NCBI GenBank assembly: GCA_045531455.1
Contig: JAZSEA010000011.1
Location: 1-64,000, forward strand
Reading direction: 5' to 3'
From: CAG-390 sp045531455
GTDB taxonomy: Bacteria; Bacillota; Clostridia; Oscillospirales; CAG-272
DNA length: 64,000 nucleotides
The notes below the pieces were generated by a model. It was not told the DNA's origin. It ran no database searches and saw only the letters and a program-made list of their open reading frames with translations. The position numbers and the translations under genes were made by a program. Shown piece by piece: positions 8,012 through 15,164 of the stretch; the stretch's first letter is position 1; every line of letters begins with the position of its first letter.

Positions 8012-10510
8012 ATGAATTTCAAGAGAATCACGGCGCTTGTGTTGATCCTAATTATGGCTGTTTCGATGTTCTCGGCTTGCGGACCCGAAGTTGCTCCCGA
8101 GGGCACAACCGAACCCGAAATCACGACAGCTCCCGAAGCTACGGATGAGGCTACCGAGCCCACCACCGACGAGACAACGGGCGAGACCACCGATGCGGCG
8201 ACCGACGCTCCCGAGGAGACAACCTCCGAGCCTAAGGTGGAATATCCCACCATCACCATCGCAGAGGCTCTTACCCTTTGCGAGCAGTTTGTTGAGTCCG
8301 CTTCATCCGAAAGATACTATATCCGCGGTATCGTCAAGGAGATCCAGAGCGAGACCTACGGTCAGATGATCATTGAGGACTCTACGGGATCCATCATGGT
8401 ATACGGTACCTACAGCGCTGACGGAAGCATCCGTTACGATGCTATGACACAGAAGCCCGTAGTAGGCGACGAGGTCCTCTTCCATGGCACTCTTCAGAAT
8501 TATAAGGGCAACACCAAGGAGATCCAGAACGGCAGACTTATCGAGTTCAAGGCGAACGGCTACGTTCCCGAGGCTCCCAAGCTTCCCGAGTTCGGCACTA
8601 CTCTTACCATTGCCGAAATGCTCGCGCTTCCTCTTTCCTCGAATCAGGTGACCGAGGGCAGATACTACGTTGAGGCAACCGTTGATTCGGTAACCAACGC
8701 TACGTACGGCGCAATGTATATCAGCGATAAGACCGGCACTATTTCTGTTTACAACAGCAAGAACGCGGACGGTACGGTTGATTACGCGGCTATGACCGAT
8801 AAGCCTGTCAAGGGAGATACCGTCAAGCTTTATTGTACTGTACAGAACTTCAACGGCACCTTTGAGATCAAGAGCGCGTACATCGTTGAGTTCAAGCACT
8901 TCAATCTGGATACCTCTGCATACACGCCCCTTTCCATCGAGGATGCACGTAATGCCGCAGAGGGTGCAAAGGTATTGGTAGGCGGAATCGTTGCAAAGAT
9001 CACGTACGCTACGGGCATGGTCCCCTCGGGCGTTGTGCTTGTTGATCAGACGGGTTCTATCTACGTATACGACGGCGACCTTGCTGCTTCTGTCAAGGAA
9101 GGCAACAGAATCACCGTAGCGGCAGAGAAGACCTGGTGGATCCTTGAGACCGAGCAGTCTAACGCTAATAAGTTCGGCTACAAGGGCTGTAACCAGCTTG
9201 CGAACGCTTGGCTTGTATCAAGTGACGAAAAGACTACAGATTTCGATAAGTCCTGGATCACCACCACTACCGTCAAGGATATCCTTGACACCCCCGTAAC
9301 CGAGGACATCAGCACCGTTATCTATAAGGTAACCGCGCTTATCAAGGAAGTTCCCGGCAGCGGCTTTACCAACTACTACATCAACGATCTTGACGGCACC
9401 ACGGGTACCTATTCCTACTCTCAGTGCAACGGCGGCGACTTCGAGTGGCTCCGTGCATTCGACGGCAAGATCTGCACCGTTTACGTAATGGCTCTCAACG
9501 CAAAGTCCACCGCGTCCGACTGCTTCTGGAGATTCCTCCCCATCGCAGTATTCGACGAGGGCTTTGACAAGACAAGCGTTAACCCCGCTGAGTTCGCTGT
9601 CAAGTACCACGGCGTTCCTCAGTTCACCGCAACCACCTTCACGGGTGACCCCGCGATCGAGCTTCTCGCAACCGTTTCCTCCGATCTTCTCGGATTCAGC
9701 GGCGTAAAGCTCAGCTACACCTCGGATAACACCGCAGTTGTTTCGATCAGCGAGGAGAACGGCAAGCTCGTTCTCCATTGTCTCGCAACAGGTTCCGCAA
9801 ACGTAACCGTTACCGCGGAATATAACGGCAAGAGCTACAGCGATACTGTCAAGTTCACCGTAAATGCTTCCGAAAATATCGAGTCGATCACCGTCAAGGA
9901 GGCTATCGACGCGGCACTTGACAGCAAGGTAACCGTTAAGGGTATCGTTGGTCCTTCTCTTGTAAACCAGTCGGGCTTCTACCTCATCGACAACACCGGC
10001 ATCATAGCTGTTCTCTGCGATAAGGCAGTATTCGACGGCATCGAGATCGGTAACGAGGTCGTTATCGAGGGTACAAGATTTCATAAGACCAAGGGCGGCG
10101 ACACCTACTTCGGTCAGTCGGCTATCGACGGCGGCAAGGTCGTTGCAAACTTCTACGGAACACACGACTATTGCACCGATTTCTTCGTAACCGATAAGAC
10201 AGTTGCAGACTTCTATGCACTCGACGCAAAGGTCGACTACTCCACCACAGTATTCGTTCTCAAGGCAACCGTTGAGTTCACGGGCGGCGGATACTCCACC
10301 AACGTAAACCTCGTTTCGGGCAGCGACAAGATCAGCCTCTATTGCTCGGGCGCGGGTCAGTACAGCTTCCTCCAGCAGTTCGCAGGTCAGGAGGTGACCC
10401 TTGAGGTTGCGGCTTGTAACTGGAACTCCAAAACCTACTGGCGCGGTTGCGTTCTCGCAGTACGTACCGCCGACGGCAAGGTCGTAAACGAGCTTAACTT
10501 CAATAACTGA
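8012..10510 (+). CDS. Large multidomain lipoprotein with repeated OB-fold-like and Ig-like domains
   Basis: 832 aa. The signal peptide ends in the lipobox FSAC (Cys23), then a Thr/Glu/Pro linker runs to about residue 74. At least four repeats of an OB-fold-like unit are visible by shared phrases: GxxYxxGIVKEI, YGxMxIxDxTGSIxVY, and VGDEVxxxGTLQNYKG. They lie at about 78-180, 190-295, 305-400 and 630-720. A Big_2-like immunoglobulin domain (about 545-628, containing YTSDNTAVVSISEENGK) separates repeats three and four. OB-fold repeats of this type occur in secreted nucleases and in proteins of unknown function; no nuclease catalytic domain is seen here. It is a single-gene unit with its own promoter and terminator. 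Confidence 0.75.
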   Translation: MNFKRITALVLILIMAVSMFSACGPEVAPEGTTEPEITTAPEATDEATEPTTDETTGETTDAATDAPEETTSEPKVEYPTITIAEALTLCEQFVESASSERYYIRGIVKEIQSETYGQMIIEDSTGSIMVYGTYSADGSIRYDAMTQKPVVGDEVLFHGTLQNYKGNTKEIQNGRLIEFKANGYVPEAPKLPEFGTTLTIAEMLALPLSSNQVTEGRYYVEATVDSVTNATYGAMYISDKTGTISVYNSKNADGTVDYAAMTDKPVKGDTVKLYCTVQNFNGTFEIKSAYIVEFKHFNLDTSAYTPLSIEDARNAAEGAKVLVGGIVAKITYATGMVPSGVVLVDQTGSIYVYDGDLAASVKEGNRITVAAEKTWWILETEQSNANKFGYKGCNQLANAWLVSSDEKTTDFDKSWITTTTVKDILDTPVTEDISTVIYKVTALIKEVPGSGFTNYYINDLDGTTGTYSYSQCNGGDFEWLRAFDGKICTVYVMALNAKSTASDCFWRFLPIAVFDEGFDKTSVNPAEFAVKYHGVPQFTATTFTGDPAIELLATVSSDLLGFSGVKLSYTSDNTAVVSISEENGKLVLHCLATGSANVTVTAEYNGKSYSDTVKFTVNASENIESITVKEAIDAALDSKVTVKGIVGPSLVNQSGFYLIDNTGIIAVLCDKAVFDGIEIGNEVVIEGTRFHKTKGGDTYFGQSAIDGGKVVANFYGTHDYCTDFFVTDKTVADFYALDAKVDYSTTVFVLKATVEFTGGGYSTNVNLVSGSDKISLYCSGAGQYSFLQQFAGQEVTLEVAACNWNSKTYWRGCVLAVRTADGKVVNELNFNN

Positions 10511-10520
10511 TAATATATGA

Positions 10521-10556
10521 ACCCACCGACAGCCCGGGCTGTGGGTGGTTTTTTAA
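10521..10556 (+). terminator. Intrinsic terminator
   Basis: CCACC-ACAGC pairs with GCTGT-GGTGG in a GC-rich stem that ends in TTTTTT. It ends the OB-fold lipoprotein transcript. Confidence 0.9.
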
Positions 10557-10585
10557 AAAAATATTTGGAAATTGTTTCAGAAGTA

Positions 10586-10614
10586 TTGACAAAATACAAT
10601 TTTTATGGTATATT
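10586..10614 (+). promoter_or_regulatory. Sigma-A promoter of the zinc-ribbon membrane protein gene
   Basis: TTGACA (10586-10591), a 17-bp spacer and TATATT (10609-10614). Confidence 0.85.
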
Positions 10615-10645
10615 ATGTTTAATAACCGAAAGGAGAAATGCAAAC

Positions 10646-11080
10646 ATGGCATTTTGTAAGAATTGTGGCGCGCAGATAGCTGACGGAGTAGCTTTCTGTG
10701 CAAATTGCGGTCAGAAGACCGAAGCTCCCGCGGCTGCTCCCGCTCCCCAGCCCGCTCCCGCTGCAGCTCCTGCAGGCAAGCAGTCCTGTTGGGATGGCGG
10801 CGTCCTTGAGACTGTTGCTGCTTCCATCGTAGCAAGCCTTATCATCACCATCACCTGCGGTATCGGAACTCCTTGGGCTGTATGCTATCTCTATGGCTAC
10901 ATCCTCAAGCACGTTGTTCTCGACGGCAAGAGACTGACCTTTGACGGCACCGGCGGACAGCTGTTCGGCAACTGGATCAAGTGGTTCCTTCTCATGGTCG
11001 TTACCTGCGGTATCTATAGCTTCTGGGTAACTCCCAGACTCTATAACTGGATCGCTTCCCATACCCACAGAGAAGACTGA
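10646..11080 (+). CDS. Zinc-ribbon plus DUF898-like membrane protein
   Basis: 144 aa. The start at 10646 is chosen because AAAGGAG precedes it and the protein then begins with the zinc-ribbon CKNCGAQIADGVAFCANCGQ (residues 4-23, four Cys). An Ala/Pro linker (about 28-48) leads to two hydrophobic segments (about 58-90 and 112-130) that resemble the DUF898/YjgN family, including the phrase FGNWIKWFLLMVVTCGIYSF. Such proteins are membrane proteins of unknown role. The promoter is 30 bases upstream, so the gene is monocistronic. Confidence 0.8.
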   Translation: MAFCKNCGAQIADGVAFCANCGQKTEAPAAAPAPQPAPAAAPAGKQSCWDGGVLETVAASIVASLIITITCGIGTPWAVCYLYGYILKHVVLDGKRLTFDGTGGQLFGNWIKWFLLMVVTCGIYSFWVTPRLYNWIASHTHRED

Positions 11081-11110
11081 TCATTAGGGCAGTATTTTTA
11101 AGGACATTTT

Positions 11111-11155
11111 TGCAGAATACGGTATATCTCGAAAGAGGTATGCCGTATTTTGCAT
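11111..11155 (+). terminator. Long hairpin, probable terminator
   Basis: TGCA-AATACGG-TA-CTC pairs with GAG-TA-CCGTATT-TGCA around a GAAA tetraloop, with a few mismatches. Only a weak T-rich tail follows, so termination may be partial. Confidence 0.55.
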
Positions 11156-11235
11156 TTGTGTCCACAAATGCATCAATTGTCAAGAAAAATGACATTTTCA
11201 CCCGAAAGGTACTTTTGCAAATTTTCCTAAATGTA

Positions 11236-11264
11236 TTTACAAACCGATAAAATTGTGCTATAAT
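11236..11264 (+). promoter_or_regulatory. Promoter overlapping the start of the small membrane ORF
   Basis: TTTACA (11236-11241), a 17-bp spacer and TGC-extended TATAAT (11259-11264). Transcription would start near 11271, after the only in-frame start codon (TTG 11267) of the downstream reading frame. Confidence 0.65.
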
Positions 11265-11266
11265 AG

Positions 11267-11500
11267 TTGTGCCAAACAATCTTAATATTCATAGTTATAG
11301 GTTTTTTCTCGTTATGGGATTACTATAGCTTTTTTCGCTATAAAATTAAGCAAATACGTTTGGGTAAAAACGCGACTCCTGCTTGGTTTTATAGCGAACC
11401 TATACTATTAAGAGATTGTTTGGCGACAATTGGAGTAGCGTTTTTCGGTGCGCTGACTTCGGTTGGCGCACTTTTTGTATGCTTATGGGGGATTATATGA
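11267..11500 (+). CDS. Small two-span membrane protein, start uncertain
   Basis: The open frame codes for up to 77 aa with hydrophobic segments at about residues 4-23 and 50-77. The first possible start, TTG at 11267, has no ribosome binding site and overlaps the -10 region of the promoter at 11236-11264. The next in-frame start (TTG, residue 32) lies after the first span. Either the gene is transcribed from further upstream, is truncated at the 5' end, or uses an unusual start. Its stop overlaps the next gene as ATGA (11497-11500), which favours a real coupled pair. Function unknown. Confidence 0.4.
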   Translation: MCQTILIFIVIGFFSLWDYYSFFRYKIKQIRLGKNATPAWFYSEPILLRDCLATIGVAFFGALTSVGALFVCLWGII

Positions 11501-11697
11501 ACAAGGATATTTCAAGGAAAGTTATCGATATTACCGGCATAGAACTCACGCCCGGAAAACCAGCTGTATGTCTTGGTAACAGAGAGCAAGGTCTTGAATG
11601 TTGTTGCGACGAGTGCGATTATTATTTGCTTTGCTTCCCCGAATTTGATTCAAAAAACAAAGAAGAAAATATTGTTGAGAAAAAAACTACGGAATAA
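11497..11697 (+). CDS. Small cysteine-rich protein
   Basis: 66 aa from the ATG at 11497, which is preceded by GGGGG (11487-11491) and overlaps the upstream stop (ATGA). Six Cys residues lie between positions 25 and 46, including the cluster ECCCDECDYYLLCF, with two CxxC-type spacings. This suggests metal or Fe-S binding, or redox activity, in a cytoplasmic protein (no signal peptide). The family is not recognised. The C-terminal 18 residues are charged. Coupling to a membrane peptide suggests a joint function, which is inference. Confidence 0.6.
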   Translation: MNKDISRKVIDITGIELTPGKPAVCLGNREQGLECCCDECDYYLLCFPEFDSKNKEENIVEKKTTE

Positions 11698-11704
11698 TGT
11701 TACG

Positions 11705-11739
11705 AGCTTGTAGAGGGCGCCCTCCCCTATAAGCTTGTA
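11705..11739. repeat. 8-bp direct repeat flanking a 12-bp palindrome
   Basis: AGCTTGTA occurs at 11705-11712 and 11732-11739. Between them is the perfect palindrome GAGGGCGCCCTC (11713-11724), directly abutting the first repeat. Its role is unknown; it could be a protein-binding site or the scar of a small insertion. Confidence 0.4.
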
Positions 11740-11760
11740 CTATTGACAATTCGATAATAC

Positions 11761-11796
11761 TAAAAGGCTGCTTCATTGCTTGGCAAATGAAGCAGC
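11761..11796 (-). terminator. Terminator of the MATE gene
   Basis: GGCTGCTTCATT (11765-11776) and AATGAAGCAGCC (11785-11796) form a perfect 12-bp stem. On the minus strand it is followed by TTTTAG. The plus-strand side also continues into a T-rich stretch, so it may work in both directions. Confidence 0.85.
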
Positions 11797-11803
11797 CCGT
11801 CTT

Positions 11804-13237
11804 TTATTTTGCTACGATCCTCGTCTTGGACATATTGAATCTGCTGAAATAGATGAGCAGAGTCGTCGCGCAGGCGAGCCATCCGAGCGGATAAGCCATT
11901 CCGACGGGGACGAGAGTGTTTGAAATGTAATTCGAGATAACGAAGAGACAGATCTGTCTGAAGCCGACGAAGGTCGAAAGCATAATGACCATCGGTGCCG
12001 TCGTGTTTCCCGAGCCACGCAGAGCCGCAGAGACGACCTGGTTTACGCAACAGCAAACGTAGAAGGGCGAGATGAATCTGAGAAGTATCGCGGAGTTGGC
12101 AACGACCTCGGGCGTATCGCTGAAGATTGAGGACCAGAAGGGCGCAAAGATTATGATCGGGATGATGATGGCAACCGCCGAAATGCCCGCCATAAGAAGT
12201 CCGACGTAGGTGCCCTTCTTTGCGCGCTTCGTGTCGTTTACGCCGAGATTCTGACCGACAAAGGTAGTGACCGCAAGACCGATCGACTGGATAGGTAGGA
12301 AGATGAACTGGTCGATCTTGGAATAAGCCGTCCAGGATGCGAGGGCTACCGTCTGCATCTCCTTCTGCGAAAGAGCGAGACCGGGAACCGCCGCCTTACT
12401 TATATAAGACTGTACGAATACGTTCGAGAAAGAGGTTATCGCCATCTGGATCGCCGCGGGGAAGCCCACCTTGATTATCTTGAACAGATGGTCCTTGTCA
12501 AATCTGATCTGCTTGATGTGAAGCTTGACGCAGGTGTTGCTTCGGAAAAGAGTAATGAGCGTAAGGATCGCGGAAAGTGTCTGCGCGATCACGGTTGCAA
12601 GCGCAACACCCGCAACACCCATCTCGAATACGAATACGAAAAGAAGGTCGAGTACGGTATTTGTGACTGCGGCAACTATAAGGAAATAGAATGGCCTCTG
12701 CGAGTCGCCGATCGCACGCAGGAATCCCGCGCCCATATTGTAGATCATAAGCGAGATAACGCCCGAGAAATAAATAGTAAGGTAGGTTTTTGCTTCATTG
12801 AATACCGAAGCCTCGCCTGCGGATGCCTCTCCTCCGAGCATCATCTTTAGCACAAGAGGAGTCATCGTCACGCCCAGAACAGTGAATACGACCGCCATAA
12901 CGAGCGTCAGAGCCATTCCCGTATGGACTGTCTTGCTGGCGGATCTTTCATCCTTTGCGCCGAAATACTGCGAAATGATTACTCCCGCGCCGCTTGAAAA
13001 TCCGAGGAAGAATCCGATCAGTATATTGATGATCGGACCGACACTTCCTACAGCCGCGAAAGCCTCGTCGTTGCCCGTCTGTCCTATGACCCAGGTGTCA
13101 ACGAGATTATAGAGCTGTTGGAAGAGATTTCCGACGAGGAGGGGAAGTGCGAAAAGAAGAATGTTTTTCGCAATTCCGCCCTGAGTCATATCCATTGTAT
13201 TCTTTTTACCGAATCTGAACCGCTTGATTGCTTCCAT
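11804..13237 (-). CDS. MATE-family efflux transporter
   Basis: 477 aa, a normal length for the 12-span multidrug and toxin extrusion family. The protein begins TQGGIAKNILLFALPLLVGN (residues about 18-37), continues FQQLYNLVDTWVIGQ, and has the internal second-half repeat LSQKEMQTVALASWTAY, FVGQNLG and RAKKG. Members export drugs or metabolites in exchange for Na+ or H+; the substrate is not predictable. Only a weak AGAGG is seen before ATG 13237; the ATG at about 13195 (MDMTQGG) is an alternative. It is a single-gene unit between its own promoter and terminator. Confidence 0.92.
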   Translation of the reverse strand: MEAIKRFRFGKKNTMDMTQGGIAKNILLFALPLLVGNLFQQLYNLVDTWVIGQTGNDEAFAAVGSVGPIINILIGFFLGFSSGAGVIISQYFGAKDERSASKTVHTGMALTLVMAVVFTVLGVTMTPLVLKMMLGGEASAGEASVFNEAKTYLTIYFSGVISLMIYNMGAGFLRAIGDSQRPFYFLIVAAVTNTVLDLLFVFVFEMGVAGVALATVIAQTLSAILTLITLFRSNTCVKLHIKQIRFDKDHLFKIIKVGFPAAIQMAITSFSNVFVQSYISKAAVPGLALSQKEMQTVALASWTAYSKIDQFIFLPIQSIGLAVTTFVGQNLGVNDTKRAKKGTYVGLLMAGISAVAIIIPIIIFAPFWSSIFSDTPEVVANSAILLRFISPFYVCCCVNQVVSAALRGSGNTTAPMVIMLSTFVGFRQICLFVISNYISNTLVPVGMAYPLGWLACATTLLIYFSRFNMSKTRIVAK

Positions 13238-13267
13238 TGATTAGCCTCTGAACTGAATGATGAAATC

Positions 13268-13296
13268 ATTATACCATATATTCCGACAAAAAGCAA
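13268..13296 (-). promoter_or_regulatory. Promoter of the MATE gene
   Basis: On the minus strand TTGCTT (13291-13296), a 17-bp spacer and TGG-extended TATAAT (13268-13273). Confidence 0.75.
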
Positions 13297-13363
13297 ATAT
13301 AATTTACATTATAAATCAGTTGAAGGTATTTATAGTCAAATTGTCAAAAATGCGAAAATATAC

Positions 13364-13380
13364 TTCGTCAATGCGACGAA
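13364..13380. promoter_or_regulatory. Operator-like inverted repeat upstream of the first surface module
   Basis: TTCGTC, a 5-base spacer and GACGAA (13364-13380), ending 15 bp before the -35 box of the promoter at 13396. The position fits an activator or repressor site. The same sequence is not seen before the second module copy. The rest of the 13238-13571 gap holds two promoters and a leader hairpin. Confidence 0.35.
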
Positions 13381-13395
13381 AAGCACAAAAAGAGG

Positions 13396-13424
13396 TTGAC
13401 AAAATATGATATTCATTGTATAAT
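13396..13424 (+). promoter_or_regulatory. Sigma-A promoter of the first GLUG/SBP module
   Basis: TTGACA (13396-13401), a 17-bp spacer and TATAAT (13419-13424), both perfect. The start codon is 147 bases downstream, giving an unusually long leader of about 140 nt. Confidence 0.9.
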
Positions 13425-13445
13425 AAAAAAACAGTTGTTATTTAA

Positions 13446-13492
13446 GTGAGTCATTGTATGAATCCATAATGTGTGACTCGCCTTTTGTATTA
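13446..13492 (+). promoter_or_regulatory. Leader hairpin, possible attenuator
   Basis: GTGAGTCA (13446-13453) and TGACTCGC (13474-13481) can form an 8-bp stem with a 20-base loop, followed by CTTTTGTATTATTTC. It lies in the long 5' leader of the first GLUG-like gene. The second copy of the gene has a leader of only about 35 nt without this element. Confidence 0.4.
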
Positions 13493-13571
13493 TTTCAATA
13501 ATGATTTTTTGCCGCGCTATTACACGGCTGAAAATATATTTTTTCAAAAACGAAAGGTCAGGTAATTCAAA

Positions 13572-15146
13572 ATGAAAAAATTTACCTCAATCACCATTGC
13601 GCTTGCTATGCTTTGCGCTATGATGGTTACAATGATCCCTACGGCATCCGCTGCTTGGGACGGCTCATCGGTTTCCGCAGCTCTTATCGGCTCGGGAACA
13701 GAATTTGACCCTTATATCATTTCGAGTGAAAACGACCTCGCTTTCGTAGCAAAGCAGGTCAATGACGCCGTTACAGGTTACGAGGGCGAGTTCTTCAAGC
13801 TCACCGTCGACCTTGATCTCGGCAACAACCTCTGGACTCCCATCGGAGTCGGAAGCAACTACTTCCGCGGTACATTCGACGGCGACGGTCATACCGTTAC
13901 CAATTTGAACGTCAAGACAGATCCCGAGAATTCTTCTGCGCAATACGGCGGACTCTTCGGAAGAGTTGCCGACGGCTTTATCAAGAATCTCACTATCGAC
14001 GGTGCTAAGGTGGTTTCGCTCAAGTATGCGGGCACGGTTGCCGGTCTTCTTTCCTGTACTGCTGAAACAGGCGCTGCTGCGATCATTAATTGCCGAGTAA
14101 TGAATTCCGAAGTGTACGGTACTCAGCCCGGCGGTATCGTAGGACGTTGTGCCACCACGAAGGCGACAAAGGGACAGCTCCATATCACCGGTTGTTCTGT
14201 TGAGAACCTGTACGTAGGCCAGGTGTCTCCCGATGATTACCCCAAGGCAGAGTTCCAGAACCACTATATCGGCGGTATCGTAGGCTGTGCGGGTGCTACA
14301 GTAATCGAAGGCTGCTATGTCAAGAACTTCACGGCTGACGTTTCGGGTACGGGCATGGCTCCTGCGGGCGGAATCGTCGGATGCCAGGGCGCGAGCAGCG
14401 TTGCTACCGATATCAACAACTGCTATGTTATCGGCGTGAACTTCAAAACTACCGCAGAATGTCATCCCGAGAAGACCGCTCTCGGAGGACTTATCGGTAA
14501 GGCTGCGCACGTCACCGTTATGTCCGGCGACACCAATAAAGAGTGCCACGTATTCAACTGCTTCGTTGCTGACGTAACTCTCTCGAACGGTACCTCCAAC
14601 GGCCGCGATGGTATGATCGCAGGTTGGGTAAACGATACCATCATCTTCAATGACATTTACTACGTTTCCTCGGGTAACCTCCCCGGATACGGCTATGATA
14701 CTTATTATGCAGAGTGGCCCTTCGTTGCGGTAAATGCTGCGTCTGAAATTAAGGCAGCTGATCTCAATAGCGGTAACAGCACTACCGTATGGACCGATGA
14801 CGTTGTCCTCGGACATCCCGTTATCGATGTTGATGCGGTCATTGCAAACCAGCCCACTTTCGTTGATTATTTCGTTGAGCACGCAGAGGCAACCACCGAG
14901 CCCGAGACCACCGAGGCTCCTGTAGTTACCGAGCCTGAGGCAACCGAGCCTGAGGCTACTGAACCCGAAGCAACCGAGCCCGAGGCAACTGAGCCCGAGG
15001 CAACCGAAGCTCCCGTAGTTACCGATGCTCCCGTACAGGGCACCGAAGCTCCCAAGGAAGAGAAGGGTTGCGGCGGTATGATCGCAGGCGGCGTTATCAT
15101 CGTTGCTCTCCTCGGCACAGCAGTCGCGCTCAAGAAGAGAGACTAA
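13572..15146 (+). CDS. GLUG-like beta-helix surface protein with C-terminal membrane anchor, copy 1
   Basis: 524 aa. A Sec signal peptide is cleaved probably after TASA (residue 27). The body (about 28-425) is Gly-rich with repeats of the GLUG/beta-helix type, such as GTFDGDGHTVTNL, YGGLFGRVADG, GGIVGRC, GGIVGCAG and GGLIGKAA. A Thr/Glu/Pro stretch with PEATE units follows (about 438-490). The end is EEKGCGG, a hydrophobic span and KKRD, which anchors the protein in the membrane. The start has AAAGGTCAGG upstream. The partner lipoprotein gene follows after 18 bases. Such proteins are usually adhesins or surface-binding proteins; the ligand is unknown. Confidence 0.85.
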   Translation: MKKFTSITIALAMLCAMMVTMIPTASAAWDGSSVSAALIGSGTEFDPYIISSENDLAFVAKQVNDAVTGYEGEFFKLTVDLDLGNNLWTPIGVGSNYFRGTFDGDGHTVTNLNVKTDPENSSAQYGGLFGRVADGFIKNLTIDGAKVVSLKYAGTVAGLLSCTAETGAAAIINCRVMNSEVYGTQPGGIVGRCATTKATKGQLHITGCSVENLYVGQVSPDDYPKAEFQNHYIGGIVGCAGATVIEGCYVKNFTADVSGTGMAPAGGIVGCQGASSVATDINNCYVIGVNFKTTAECHPEKTALGGLIGKAAHVTVMSGDTNKECHVFNCFVADVTLSNGTSNGRDGMIAGWVNDTIIFNDIYYVSSGNLPGYGYDTYYAEWPFVAVNAASEIKAADLNSGNSTTVWTDDVVLGHPVIDVDAVIANQPTFVDYFVEHAEATTEPETTEAPVVTEPEATEPEATEPEATEPEATEPEATEAPVVTDAPVQGTEAPKEEKGCGGMIAGGVIIVALLGTAVALKKRD

Positions 15147-15164
15147 TTATTGAGGTATAATAAA

